DNA from: Kurthia populi
GTDB taxonomy: Bacteria; Bacillota; Bacilli; Bacillales_A; Planococcaceae
Length of the DNA: 64,000 bases
Assembly: GCF_042686175.1 (NCBI RefSeq)
Contig: NZ_JBHUOR010000040.1
Coordinates: 86,614-150,613 of the forward strand
Direction: 5' to 3'
Part shown: positions 44,057-52,844 of the stretch, in pieces
How the letters are laid out: every line of letters starts with the position of its first letter
Position numbering within the stretch: position 1 is the first letter of the stretch
Program-made: the position numbers and the translations under genes
The notes under the pieces: model-generated
Database searches by the model: none
Told to the model about the DNA's origin: nothing
What the model saw: the letters and a program-made list of their open reading frames with translations, nothing else

Positions 44057-44593
44057 ATGAAACGTTTTTTTAGTTTTCTGTTAGGGCTCTTTCTTCTCAT
44101 CCTAATTGGTACATTTACATTTCTATATGTAGATGATTCTCGTTTGACTGATTATCAAGAGCAACTTGTTTCTTATTCTTGGTTTGAGCCAACGCTGTAC
44201 ATCATGGCGGCGGTTGGTATCGTTTTAGCTCTTGCTTTTCTTATTTATTCATTCACACCTTCTCATAAAAAACGCGGTTTATATTTGTCGTATAATGACG
44301 GTGAGATTTATATGAATAAACGCTCAATTGAAAAGGTTGTGCTACGTACGCTTGATAAGTACGAGGCGGTACGTCAGCCAAGTGTATCAATCAAAATGTA
44401 TCAAAAAAAGCAAAAATCTTACATGGATATTGCCACAGAATTTTTTGTGGGGCCGACGGGAAATGTTCAGTCGTTGCTTGAGCGCATTAAAGAAGACATT
44501 AAGGAACAAACAGAGCATTTTTCTGAAGTACCAGTAAGAGAAGTAAAGGTAAATGTAGTCGATCAAAAGGCACTGAATAAGCGCGTAATTTAA
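44057..44593 (+). CDS. amaP: alkaline shock response membrane anchor protein AmaP
   Basis: This 178-residue protein has two N-terminal transmembrane helices (about 3-24 and 50-68) and a C-terminal cytosolic Asp23-like domain. It is the anchor that recruits Asp23 to the membrane in staphylococci. It follows the GlsB-type gene by 21 bp with GAGGAGAGG, and is followed by DUF2273 and asp23 in the order usual for Firmicutes. Confidence 0.9.
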   Translation: MKRFFSFLLGLFLLILIGTFTFLYVDDSRLTDYQEQLVSYSWFEPTLYIMAAVGIVLALAFLIYSFTPSHKKRGLYLSYNDGEIYMNKRSIEKVVLRTLDKYEAVRQPSVSIKMYQKKQKSYMDIATEFFVGPTGNVQSLLERIKEDIKEQTEHFSEVPVREVKVNVVDQKALNKRVI

Positions 44594-44608
44594 CGAGGAG
44601 GGGTTCCA

Positions 44609-44821
44609 TTGCAAAATAATTCAACAGTCGATTGGCTTCGTGAATATAAATGGCGCATTCTTTTCGTACTAGCAATGCTTGTAGTAGGTGTGCTATTTCT
44701 CACGATTGGCTTTTGGAAGACAATCTTACTCATTGTACTATGCGGTATTGGATTACTAATTGGTTTTGCGAAAGATAAGACCGAACAGTTTTTCCACTTT
44801 ATTGATAAAATTAGAAGATAG
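44609..44821 (+). CDS. DUF2273 small membrane protein
   Basis: This 70-residue protein has two hydrophobic helices and a short charged tail, the standard companion of amaP and asp23. The start is TTG, 5 nt after GAGGAGGGG. The function is not established; it presumably belongs to the membrane complex of the Asp23 system. Confidence 0.88.
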   Translation: MQNNSTVDWLREYKWRILFVLAMLVVGVLFLTIGFWKTILLIVLCGIGLLIGFAKDKTEQFFHFIDKIRR

Positions 44822-44833
44822 GAGCCGGGTAAA

Positions 44834-45289
44834 ATGGTAAACAATCATAATACAAATTTAGAAAAACAATACAATGATCAAACAGGTGTAAATAGTAAAG
44901 AGCAGGACAATACACCGAAATTTGAAAACTCACTGTCATTTGACGATTCTGTAATTGAAAAAATTTCAGGTATCGCTGCACGTGAGGTAAAAGGTATTTT
45001 AGACATGAAGGGCGGCTTTACTTCTCGCTTCGGTAACGACAGTGTGACAAAAGGCGTTTCTGTAGATGTCGGCGAAAAACAAGCCATTGTTGATCTAAAA
45101 GTTATTTTAGAGTATGGCCAAAGTGCTCCGGCAATCTTCGATAAAGTAACACGCCTCGTAACTGAGCAAGTTCGTCATATGACAGGTTTAGATGTTGTAG
45201 AAGTGAACATGCACGTTAGTGACGTTATGAGTGAGAAAGAATATTTACAACAAAAAACAAAAGATACATCAAACTCAGAGTTACAATAA
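44834..45289 (+). CDS. asp23: Asp23/Gls24 family envelope stress protein
   Basis: This 151-residue protein has the Asp23 domain (about 40-130): VIEKISGIAAREVKGILDMK, GVSVDVGEKQAIVDLKVILE, and VNMHVSDVM. Such proteins coat the inner face of the membrane via AmaP in response to cell-wall stress. It has an Asn/Gln-rich N-terminus. It is the last gene of the four-gene operon and is followed by a terminator. Confidence 0.92.
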   Translation: MVNNHNTNLEKQYNDQTGVNSKEQDNTPKFENSLSFDDSVIEKISGIAAREVKGILDMKGGFTSRFGNDSVTKGVSVDVGEKQAIVDLKVILEYGQSAPAIFDKVTRLVTEQVRHMTGLDVVEVNMHVSDVMSEKEYLQQKTKDTSNSELQ

Positions 45290-45292
45290 AGA

Positions 45293-45323
45293 AAAAGGCG
45301 CCGCTCATGCGGGGCCTTTTTTT
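45293..45323 (+). terminator. terminator of the asp23 operon
   Basis: GC-rich stem AAAGGCGCCGC with GCGGGGCCTTT and a T7 tail. Confidence 0.85.
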
Positions 45324-45339
45324 ATGTGAGAAAGAAAAA

Positions 45340-45366
45340 ACACGCGCTATGCATAGGCGTGTTTTC
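45340..45366 (-). terminator. terminator of the leftward small membrane gene
   Basis: Stem AAAACACGC with GCGTGTTTT; the minus strand ends in a T run. Confidence 0.7.
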
Positions 45367-45371
45367 ATCGA

Positions 45372-45626
45372 TTAATCATGTTTTGTTAAATCCACATTTA
45401 ATAATTCATCTTTTGTGGGAGCATTTTTTAAATCTTGCTTCAGCTCAAGACGCATTTTATCTGTCTCTAATTGATAATTTTTATACTTTAATTCTTCAAG
45501 CTTAATTTGCTCGCGCATCATTTCAATTTCCATTTTTTGTGTGCGCTCTCTGCTTTTAATGATTTTTTCAATAATCCCACCTGTAACAGAAATCGCAACA
45601 ATCAACACAATCGCTAACCAAAACAT
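45372..45626 (-). CDS. small membrane protein with coiled coil
   Basis: This 84-residue protein has one N-terminal transmembrane helix (MFWLAIVLIVAISVTGGIIE) then a charged coiled coil (residues 25-65, EIEMMREQIKLEELKYKNYQ) and an acidic tail. The layout resembles PspB-like or other single-pass stress proteins, but no family motif is seen. GGAGG site; monocistronic; own terminator. Confidence 0.75.
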   Translation of the reverse strand: MFWLAIVLIVAISVTGGIIEKIIKSRERTQKMEIEMMREQIKLEELKYKNYQLETDKMRLELKQDLKNAPTKDELLNVDLTKHD

Positions 45627-45846
45627 ACAGATACCTCCTTATTTGTGAAGTCTTCTATTTAAGTATACGGATAATACAGCAAATAGTTTCTGTTTTTCAG
45701 AAAATACGGATAAATCGCTTATTTTGTGAAGTAGAATAGTTAAAAAGTATGTGAATTTATGTCTTTGAAGTATGGGAACCCGCGTCTTTTCGGCATGAAA
45801 TGCTATAATAAAGACAATGAATTGATAGATGGAAGGGCGTGAAAAA

Positions 45847-46128
45847 ATGAATACAACAAAACGTCATATTGTATTTGTTTGTGATGTAGGGATGGCGTTA
45901 AGTGCAATGGGAGCGGCTGTTTTCCGCAAAAAACTACAGCAGGCCCATATCCAAGCGACTGTTACGCACTGCGCACTAAGGGATTTACCTACGAATGTGG
46001 AGGTTGTTGTGACACAGCAGCCTTTTGTGGAACGCGTCAAACAGCAGGCCCCGACAGCACAGATTGTTGTTGTTGAGCAATTTTTAACAAGTCCAGCATA
46101 TGATGAGCTGATAGGAGCATGGAGGTAG
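45847..46128 (+). CDS. free-standing PTS EIIB domain, mannitol type
   Basis: This 93-residue protein matches the EIIB-Mtl domain: IVFVCDVGMALSAMGAAVFR carries phospho-acceptor Cys12 in the CDxGMxxSAMGA loop. The rest follows the mannitol IIB pattern (VTHCALRDLPTNVEVVVTQQ, VVVEQFL). It is cytoplasmic and has no EIIC fused. The ATG at 45847 has GGAAGGGCGTGA; an upstream ATG overlaps the ribosome site. The MtlR-type gene follows after 7 bp, so phosphorylation of this domain may signal to that regulator. Confidence 0.85.
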   Translation: MNTTKRHIVFVCDVGMALSAMGAAVFRKKLQQAHIQATVTHCALRDLPTNVEVVVTQQPFVERVKQQAPTAQIVVVEQFLTSPAYDELIGAWR

Positions 46129-46135
46129 GGGAAGT

Positions 46136-48163
46136 ATGTATTTATCAGCGAGGGAACGCTTAGTACTAGATGCATTATTGAAGCAACCACTAAACGTTCA
46201 GCAGTTAGCGGAGCAGCTCCATGTGAGTCGCCGGACAATTCAACGAGATTTAGAGCGCCTACATACCGTCGTAGAACAAAGTGATTTGATACTTAGTAAA
46301 AAAACGGGCATAGGGATTTCGATTTTAGGAGAGGAATCTCAAAAGCAAGCGCTTCGTGATATGTTAAATGATTTGGATATTTTAGAGGTGACAGCGGAGG
46401 AGCGTCGAGCCTTTTTAAAAGCATCTCTTCTTCGTGCAAATGGGGCGCTAAAGCTTTCATCACTTGCGAGTGAGCTCGATGTCTCCGTTGTGACGATGAG
46501 TAATGATTTAACCGAATTGACGTCGTGGCTTGAGCGCTTTGAGCTAACGATTGTGCGTAAACGTAGCCTAGGCGTTTTTCTAGAAGGTGCTGAAAAATCA
46601 AAGCGACTTGCATTAATGCAGTTATTTATAGAATTTATTAGCGAGCAAGAATTAATTAGTGTCATTCGGGGGCATGCGACGCATTTTTCGGCAGTATCGA
46701 AAAAATTATTAGGCCATACGATGCTTGAGTGCGTTCATGAAGTGGAGGCAGTATTTAGCGACCTGTATGAGGAGCTTCCGTATACCATTACGGACCATGC
46801 CTACAGTGAGCTTGTGCTATATATGGCACTTGCAACAAAGCGCATGGAAAATGCCTTTTATATAATAGAAGAAACGTTATCTCTAGAAGTGAGTGAGGAG
46901 TATCATCTGGCGGAGAAATTAATGCAGGAGCTTGCAAAGCGATATGACATAACGGTAGAGGTTGCTGAAATTCAACAACTGACGATTCATTTACGCGGTG
47001 CGAAATTACGCCATGACCAGCAGTTAGCATTTGAGGATTTGGATTTACGCCTTGCTTCGCAAATCACGAAATTTATTCAATGCCTAGATGATGAAATGAA
47101 TACGGCCCTAAGTAAAGATCATCAACTTTTTCAAGGATTGCTGGTTCATCTAGAGCGCGCCATGTATCGACTCACGCATCAGATGCCCATTTACAACCCG
47201 CTTCTAGCGCGTATACAGGAGCGCTATGCGGCACTTTTTGAAACAGTGCGAGCAGTGAGTGAACGTTGTTTTCCCGCGATTCATTTTCCAGATGACGAAA
47301 TTGCCTTTTTAGTGATGCATATTGGCGCGGTGCTCGAACGCGCGACGCCATATGCAAATTTATCTGTATTAGTCGTTTGTTCAAGCGGACTCGGGACCTC
47401 TAAAATGCTCGCGAATCGCTTACGTAAAGAGGTGCCGGAAATTCAGCACGTATCGACAACTTCATTACTTGAATTATCAAAGGTGCAATATACATTATAT
47501 GATGTCGTGTTATCAACAGTGCCACTGCCGATTAACAAAGCAGATTATCGCCTCATTTCGCCGTTATTGACGGATGAAGATATTGCGAATGTGCGAAGTA
47601 GCTTAACGCCGAAGCCAATTGTAGTGGTGACTGAAACAAAGGATGCGCTTGCACGACTACGTGAGGTGCAGCAATTGACGACACAGATGGTTACAATGCT
47701 AGAAATGTTTGAGTGCATCGAGCTGAAAGAGGCTGTATTTGAGGATGCGTTAGAGGAAGCGACAAGCTATTTACAGCAAAAAAAGTGTGTAAATGATGCA
47801 CGAAGGCTCGTGGGAAAACTACTTGAGCGCGAGCAGCTTGGTGGCTTAGGGATGCCAGACTCTGTACTTGGACTTTATCATACGCGCACAAATGCAGTGA
47901 ATGCTGCAACCTTTCATGTGTTCCGTTTAAAAGAGCCTGTAATGCGTCAAGGCATGGATGGGCAAAGGATGCCTATCCAAACGATTTTGATGCTACTTGC
48001 ACCTGAGGATATTTCCGCGGTAGCACTCGAAACGTTAAGCTATATTAGTACGCTGCTCGTTGAGAGTACGGAAACATTGCGCTTATTTGAACAGGGTACA
48101 ACAGGTCAAATTGCCAATTATATTGCCAATAAATTTCAGCGTTATGTCCTGACAGGTAGTTAA
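46136..48163 (+). CDS. MtlR/BglG-type PTS-controlled transcriptional activator
   Basis: This 675-residue protein has an N-terminal double helix-turn-helix (QQLAEQLHVSRRTIQRDLER; SSLASELDVSVVTMSNDLTE), two PRD domains (about 185-290 and 300-400), an EIIB-like domain with Cys in VLVVCSSGLGTSKMLANRLR, and a C-terminal EIIA-Mtl-like domain with the GMPDSVLGLYHTRT His site. This is the MtlR/ManR architecture, in which PRD and EII-like sites are phosphorylated by HPr and EII proteins to tune activity. No mannitol permease or dehydrogenase gene is nearby. Confidence 0.9.
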   Translation: MYLSARERLVLDALLKQPLNVQQLAEQLHVSRRTIQRDLERLHTVVEQSDLILSKKTGIGISILGEESQKQALRDMLNDLDILEVTAEERRAFLKASLLRANGALKLSSLASELDVSVVTMSNDLTELTSWLERFELTIVRKRSLGVFLEGAEKSKRLALMQLFIEFISEQELISVIRGHATHFSAVSKKLLGHTMLECVHEVEAVFSDLYEELPYTITDHAYSELVLYMALATKRMENAFYIIEETLSLEVSEEYHLAEKLMQELAKRYDITVEVAEIQQLTIHLRGAKLRHDQQLAFEDLDLRLASQITKFIQCLDDEMNTALSKDHQLFQGLLVHLERAMYRLTHQMPIYNPLLARIQERYAALFETVRAVSERCFPAIHFPDDEIAFLVMHIGAVLERATPYANLSVLVVCSSGLGTSKMLANRLRKEVPEIQHVSTTSLLELSKVQYTLYDVVLSTVPLPINKADYRLISPLLTDEDIANVRSSLTPKPIVVVTETKDALARLREVQQLTTQMVTMLEMFECIELKEAVFEDALEEATSYLQQKKCVNDARRLVGKLLEREQLGGLGMPDSVLGLYHTRTNAVNAATFHVFRLKEPVMRQGMDGQRMPIQTILMLLAPEDISAVALETLSYISTLLVESTETLRLFEQGTTGQIANYIANKFQRYVLTGS

Positions 48164-48177
48164 CGAAAACGATGTCA
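48163..48177. promoter_or_regulatory. candidate CcpA cre-like site
   Basis: ACGAAAACGATGTCA fits 12 of 15 positions of the cre consensus WTGNAARCGNWWWCW-type. It lies at the end of the MtlR-type gene, about 95 bp before the EIIA start. Confidence 0.3.
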
Positions 48178-48270
48178 CTAATTCGGCGACAAGATTATCA
48201 TTAGAAGCGTTTGTATTCGCTTACATGTTATTTTACAATTTAAGTAAGATGAAAATGGAGAGCAGATAGA

Positions 48271-48723
48271 ATGAAAAAACCGGTACTTACACCTGATTTA
48301 ATTCGATTAAATGCCAACCCTCATACAAAACAGCAGGCCATTCAAATGGCTGGGGCCCTGCTTGTTGAGCAAGGCTATGTTGCGCCTGACTATATTGAGG
48401 CAATGTTACTGCGTGAGCAAACATTGTCAACCTATATTGGCAATGGTGTCGCCGTCCCGCATGGTGTCGATGAAATGGGCACGCTCATTCATCACGCCGG
48501 GATAGCGATTCTTCAAATGCCACAAGGAGTTCACTATGGGCCACAGCTCGTGACACTACTGATTGCGGTTGCTGGACATGATGCGGCGCATTTAGCTTTA
48601 TTATCACGCATTGCAACCGTTTGTATGGAGGAAGAAAATGTTGCACGCTTAGTAGCGGCGACATCGACGGATGAATTGATGACAGCGTTTTTACCATCTG
48701 TATCGTCCAACGACTTGCTATAG
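48271..48723 (+). CDS. PTS EIIA component, mannitol/fructose type
   Basis: This 150-residue soluble EIIA of the Fru/Mtl superfamily has phospho-acceptor His64 in GNGVAVPHGVDE. It accepts phosphate from HPr and would pass it to an EIIB, here perhaps the free domain encoded upstream. It begins an operon with HPr and EI (12 bp and 20 bp gaps). No membrane EIIC is encoded in the window. Confidence 0.9.
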   Translation: MKKPVLTPDLIRLNANPHTKQQAIQMAGALLVEQGYVAPDYIEAMLLREQTLSTYIGNGVAVPHGVDEMGTLIHHAGIAILQMPQGVHYGPQLVTLLIAVAGHDAAHLALLSRIATVCMEEENVARLVAATSTDELMTAFLPSVSSNDLL

Positions 48724-48735
48724 GAGGAAAATAAC

Positions 48736-48993
48736 ATGGTATCAAAAGCATATACAATCACAGCAAAAGAAGGACTTCACGCGCGTCCGTGTTCATTAAT
48801 CGTGACGGAGGCAATGAAGTATACAGCTGACTCATCATTAGCCTATAATGAGAGCGAAAAGAATTTAAAATCAATTATGGCCATTATGGCTCTTGGTGTT
48901 CCACATAATGCAACAATTGAAATTCGTGCAAATGGAGCCGATGAAGAAGCGGTATTAGAAGCAATCAACGCTATTATTTACGCTGAAAATTAG
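48736..48993 (+). CDS. ptsH: HPr phosphocarrier protein
   Basis: This 85-residue HPr has both phosphorylation sites in register: His15 (KEGLHARPCS) for the PEP-driven relay and Ser46 (NLKSIMAIMALGV) for HPr kinase and CcpA signalling. The Cys after Pro18 is unusual but the fold is intact. It receives phosphate from EI encoded next and hands it to the EIIA before it. TAGGAGGA ribosome site. Confidence 0.93.
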   Translation: MVSKAYTITAKEGLHARPCSLIVTEAMKYTADSSLAYNESEKNLKSIMAIMALGVPHNATIEIRANGADEEAVLEAINAIIYAEN

Positions 48994-49013
48994 CACAATA
49001 AGGAGTGGATGAG

Positions 49014-50732
49014 ATGAGTTCAATTATTCAAGGTATCGCGGCATCTGCAGGGATTGCCATTGCAAAGGCTTTTACATTACAAGCACCAAACTTAACGGTG
49101 GAAAAACGTACGACGACGGAGGCAGCATCTGAGCATACACGTTTAGATGATGCATTAGCTGCTTCAACAGTTGATTTAGAAAAAATTAAAGACCGTGCTC
49201 TTACCGAGTTCGGTGAAGAGCAAGCGGCTATTTTCCAAGCGCATTTATTAGTATTAAATGATCCGGACTGGATTTCCCAAGTGAAGGATTATGTGAGTAA
49301 TGAACAAGTAAATGCAGAATTTGCGGTTCAAACCGTATCACAAACCTTTATTGATTTATTTGAAGCAATGGATAATGAATATATGCGTGAACGTGCGGCA
49401 GATATTCGTGATGTAACGAAGCGTGTACTTGCGCATTTATTAGGCGAGCGATTCGTTGATTTAACAGCGATTGATGAACAGGTCATCATTGTTGCAGAGG
49501 ATTTAACACCATCAGATACAGCACAATTAAATAAAGATTTTGTACAAGGTTTTACAACAGATATTGGTGGTCGTACATCACACTCTGCTATTTTAGCGCG
49601 TACGCTTGAAATTCCTGCAGTTGTTGGGACAAAAGAAGCGACAACGATTAAACACGGTGATACAGTGATTGTCGATGGGTTAGCAGGACAAGTCATTGTG
49701 AATCCAACGGAAGCAGAAATTGCGACCTATCGTGAAAAACAAACACAATACAGTGCACAAAAAGCAGAGTGGGCAAAACTTGCACATGAATCTTCTCAAT
49801 CAGCAGATGGACATCACGTTGAGTTAGCGGCAAATATCGGTACCCCAGAGGATATTACAGCTGTGTTAGAGTATGGCGGCGAAGGTGTTGGCTTATATCG
49901 TACAGAGTTTTTATATATGGGACGCGATGCACTGCCAACAGAGGAAGAGCAATTTGAAGCCTATAAAGTAGTACTTGAGAAAATGGACGGCAAACCGGTT
50001 GTGGTACGTACACTCGATATTGGTGGCGACAAAGAATTACCATACTTACCACTACCACATGAAATGAACCCATTTTTAGGTTACCGTGCGATTCGTTTAT
50101 GCTTAGATGAACAAACAATTTTCCGTACACAGCTCCGCGCATTATTACGTGCGAGTGTTTATGGTAATTTAAAAGTGATGTTCCCGATGATTGCGACAGT
50201 AAATGAATTCCGACAAGCAAAAGCTGTCTTACTTGATGTGAAAGCAGAGCTACAGCAAGAAGGCATCAAGGTATCAGAAACAATTGAAATCGGTATGATG
50301 GTCGAAATTCCATCTTCTGCTGTGATGGCGGACATTTTTGCGAAGGAAGTTGATTTCTTCTCAATCGGAACAAATGATTTAATTCAGTATACGATGGCGG
50401 CAGACCGCATGAATGAACGTGTGTCGTATTTATACCAACCATACAACCCAGCTATTTTAAAATTAGTGCAAATGGTAATTGATGCAGCACATAAAGAAGG
50501 TAAATGGGCAGGTATGTGTGGTGAAATGGCAGGCGATGAAGTAGCATTGCCAATTTTACTTGGTCTTGGCCTAGATGAATTTTCAATGAGTGCAACATCG
50601 ATCTTACGTGCACGTAGTCAGCTAAAACAACTGTCTCGTGAGCAAACACAAGCAGCCATTGCGGAAATTATGACGATGGCGACTGCAGATGAAGTGGAAG
50701 CTTATGTTCGTGAACACTTTATGACAAAATAG
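49014..50732 (+). CDS. ptsI: phosphoenolpyruvate-protein phosphotransferase (EI)
   Basis: This protein of about 572 residues has active-site His190 in GGRTSHSAILAR, PEP-binding GEGVGLYRTEFLYMGRDALP, and late signature MCGEMAGDEVALPILLGLGL. EI takes phosphate from PEP and passes it to HPr. The ATG at 49014 is 8 nt after AAGGAG; the GTG at 49005 overlaps the ribosome site. It is the last gene of the EIIA-ptsH-ptsI operon, followed by a terminator. Confidence 0.95.
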   Translation: MSSIIQGIAASAGIAIAKAFTLQAPNLTVEKRTTTEAASEHTRLDDALAASTVDLEKIKDRALTEFGEEQAAIFQAHLLVLNDPDWISQVKDYVSNEQVNAEFAVQTVSQTFIDLFEAMDNEYMRERAADIRDVTKRVLAHLLGERFVDLTAIDEQVIIVAEDLTPSDTAQLNKDFVQGFTTDIGGRTSHSAILARTLEIPAVVGTKEATTIKHGDTVIVDGLAGQVIVNPTEAEIATYREKQTQYSAQKAEWAKLAHESSQSADGHHVELAANIGTPEDITAVLEYGGEGVGLYRTEFLYMGRDALPTEEEQFEAYKVVLEKMDGKPVVVRTLDIGGDKELPYLPLPHEMNPFLGYRAIRLCLDEQTIFRTQLRALLRASVYGNLKVMFPMIATVNEFRQAKAVLLDVKAELQQEGIKVSETIEIGMMVEIPSSAVMADIFAKEVDFFSIGTNDLIQYTMAADRMNERVSYLYQPYNPAILKLVQMVIDAAHKEGKWAGMCGEMAGDEVALPILLGLGLDEFSMSATSILRARSQLKQLSREQTQAAIAEIMTMATADEVEAYVREHFMTK

Positions 50733-50735
50733 CGA

Positions 50736-50775
50736 AAACACAGCGTTCTCAAGCAATTGAAACGCTGTTTTTTTA
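50736..50775 (+). terminator. terminator after ptsI
   Basis: Stem ACAGCGTT with AACGCTGT, 13-nt loop, T7 tail. Confidence 0.8.
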
Positions 50776-50844
50776 TGGAATTTGGTTAAAGTCCTTTTGG
50801 AAGGGGTATACATATTTATAGAAAACAAGATGGAGGTTTTTAAC

Positions 50845-51222
50845 ATGGCTAAAAAGAATAATTACTTACTAGCAGCTGCAATCGCGGGTGCGGCAGCTTA
50901 TTTACGAAAACCAGAAAACCGTGACAAAGCAATGGCAATGTTTAATGACACGAAAGGAAAAGTAAGCGAATTCGTGAATCAAAAGAAACAAGAGATGAAT
51001 AGTAAACAAAATGCTGATAATGAGACAGGAGATCACACGATTATTCCTGACCGTAACACAGCTTACGAATTAAATGATAAAGAAATGGTAAGCGAAGGCT
51101 CAACACAAACAGCAGTTGACTATGAAAACTTAGCCCAAGAAAAAGCAACACATGACACTGATACATCTTTATCAGAAAATAAAGAAGAGCTTGACCCAGA
51201 AGGCGGCATTCAAAAGCAATAA
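50845..51222 (+). CDS. YtxH-like/general stress-type hypothetical protein
   Basis: This protein of about 125 residues has a short Ala-rich hydrophobic N-terminus (YLLAAAIAGAAAYLRKPENR) followed by an amphipathic helix (MFNDTKGKVSEFVNQKKQEM) and a long acidic, disordered tail. The layout resembles YtxH/YtxJ-type stress proteins without a firm match. The ATG at 50845 follows TGGAGG. A terminator follows. Confidence 0.75.
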   Translation: MAKKNNYLLAAAIAGAAAYLRKPENRDKAMAMFNDTKGKVSEFVNQKKQEMNSKQNADNETGDHTIIPDRNTAYELNDKEMVSEGSTQTAVDYENLAQEKATHDTDTSLSENKEELDPEGGIQKQ

Positions 51223-51232
51223 ACCATCTAAG

Positions 51233-51262
51233 GCAGTGACATTTCAATGTCACTGCTTTTTT
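51233..51262 (+). terminator. terminator
   Basis: A perfect 10-bp stem GCAGTGACAT with ATGTCACTGC and a T6 tail. Confidence 0.9.
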
Positions 51263-51309
51263 GTATGGAAAAAGGGTATAGGTCAGTAACTAGATGAGGA
51301 GGGATTTAT

Positions 51310-51687
51310 ATGGATATGATTAATAAACCGACTGAAACGGCGAAGTCCGCTGTGATGAATCAGCCAGAAGTCGACCAAAACTTAGCGAGCGAGTTCCATA
51401 AGCGCATTATGGAAATGATTTTAGATTTTGAAGGGGAATTGGATGAAGAACATGAAATTGGTGTAAAGCTCGTAAACTTTGGTCAAACGGTGCAATTTAA
51501 TATTACAGGTATCGGTTATTATAATCCAAGTTTGATTCATTTTCATGGGCAAACAGAGCAGGGAAATCGTATTGAGCTTGTACAACATGTATCGCAAATA
51601 AGTTTTTTACTGATGGCCATGAAAAAAGCAGATCCCGATCCAGAGGTGCCACCAAAGCGTATTGGATTTATGAAGGATGAAGAATAG
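51310..51687 (+). CDS. DUF6173 family protein
   Basis: This 125-residue soluble protein has a central beta-rich part (IGVKLVNFGQTVQFNITGIG, NPSLIHFHGQTEQGNRIELV) as in the DUF6173 family, of no known function. GAGGAGGG site. It lies 9 bp before the TerD-type gene, so the two form an operon, and a link to the tellurium/chemical-stress system is suggested by that pairing. Confidence 0.75.
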   Translation: MDMINKPTETAKSAVMNQPEVDQNLASEFHKRIMEMILDFEGELDEEHEIGVKLVNFGQTVQFNITGIGYYNPSLIHFHGQTEQGNRIELVQHVSQISFLLMAMKKADPDPEVPPKRIGFMKDEE

Positions 51688-51696
51688 GGGGCCATT

Positions 51697-52806
51697 ATGG
51701 ATTTAAAAAGAGGACAAAAAATCGCAATTGAGCCGGTGGATAGCTGCACGCTTACAGTAGAATGGTCTACTCCGAAAAAAGCAATGGATGTTGATGTGTC
51801 AGCATTTTTGTTGGATGCAAATAATCGCTGTGTGCGTGATGAACATTTTATTTTTTATGGGCAACCACAAAGTCCGAATCAATCTGTACAATATCGTAAA
51901 CAAACGGAGCAGGATGGCACGATTGAAGTGTTACTAAATCAAGTGCCGCAAGATGTAGAACGGATTGCTATTACGTTAACGATTCACGAAGGGGATACAC
52001 AAAATTTGCGCTTTGAGCAAATCGACAAAATTCATTTGACGGTTGGAAATCGTCATCATTATCATTTTGGTGAGGACTTACAACAGGAAACAGCGATTGT
52101 TGTAGGAGAGCTTTACCGACATAACGGCGCATGGAAATTAAATGTAATTGGTAGTGGTTTTAACGGTGGACTTCAGGCATTATGTGAACATTATGGCTTA
52201 GAAATCATTGATACACCGAAAGAATCTGTAGAGAAACCAGCGCCTGTGAAGCTTGAAAAAATGAATGTCAATTTAGAAAAGCGTCAATCTGTGTCGATTG
52301 CAAAATCAGAGAAATTTATTGCAACGCTTGAGTGGGCCAATCCGAAAAAAGATTTAGACCTGTATTGCTTTTATGTGTTGGCAAATGGAGAAACAGGAAA
52401 AGTGTATTACCGAGATATGGGGAATGCGAGTAAAGCACCGTATATTACATTAGATGGTGATAGTAAAACCGCGGGACAGGAAACGATTATTATTCACCAG
52501 CCTTCAAAAATTAGCTATGTGCTAATTGCGGCGTATAGTGCTGTAAGTAACGGCTTTGGGAGCTTCAAGAAGATGAAGGCACAGGCTGTTGTGGATAATC
52601 AATTAGGGCAGCGTGTGACAAGTGGTTTATTTGAAAAAAACAACTTTGCCTATTGGGTAGCCATTGCTCATATTGATTTGAGTGAGACATCAAATGCGCG
52701 TGTGAGCCATGTCGAGAAATATTCAAAATCTGGCTCTGAACGTTCACCGGCTTTATATACGGATGGAACATTTGAAATGGATAAAGGACCAGTAGAATTT
52801 AAATAA
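51697..52806 (+). CDS. TerD-family protein with two domains
   Basis: This 369-residue protein has an N-terminal TerD domain (about 1-175; starts MDLKRGQKIAIEPV and contains TLTVEWSTPKKAMDVDVSAF, a calcium-binding-type acidic loop, and IAITLTIHEGDTQ). A second, degenerate TerD-like domain (about 188-345) has FIATLEWANPKKDLDLYCFY aligning with the first. TerD proteins are part of membrane-associated stress and phage-defence complexes. It is coupled to the DUF6173 gene. Confidence 0.85.
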   Translation: MDLKRGQKIAIEPVDSCTLTVEWSTPKKAMDVDVSAFLLDANNRCVRDEHFIFYGQPQSPNQSVQYRKQTEQDGTIEVLLNQVPQDVERIAITLTIHEGDTQNLRFEQIDKIHLTVGNRHHYHFGEDLQQETAIVVGELYRHNGAWKLNVIGSGFNGGLQALCEHYGLEIIDTPKESVEKPAPVKLEKMNVNLEKRQSVSIAKSEKFIATLEWANPKKDLDLYCFYVLANGETGKVYYRDMGNASKAPYITLDGDSKTAGQETIIIHQPSKISYVLIAAYSAVSNGFGSFKKMKAQAVVDNQLGQRVTSGLFEKNNFAYWVAIAHIDLSETSNARVSHVEKYSKSGSERSPALYTDGTFEMDKGPVEFK

Positions 52807-52844
52807 TGATCGAAGCGGGAACGCAATTATGAGCGTCTCGCTTT

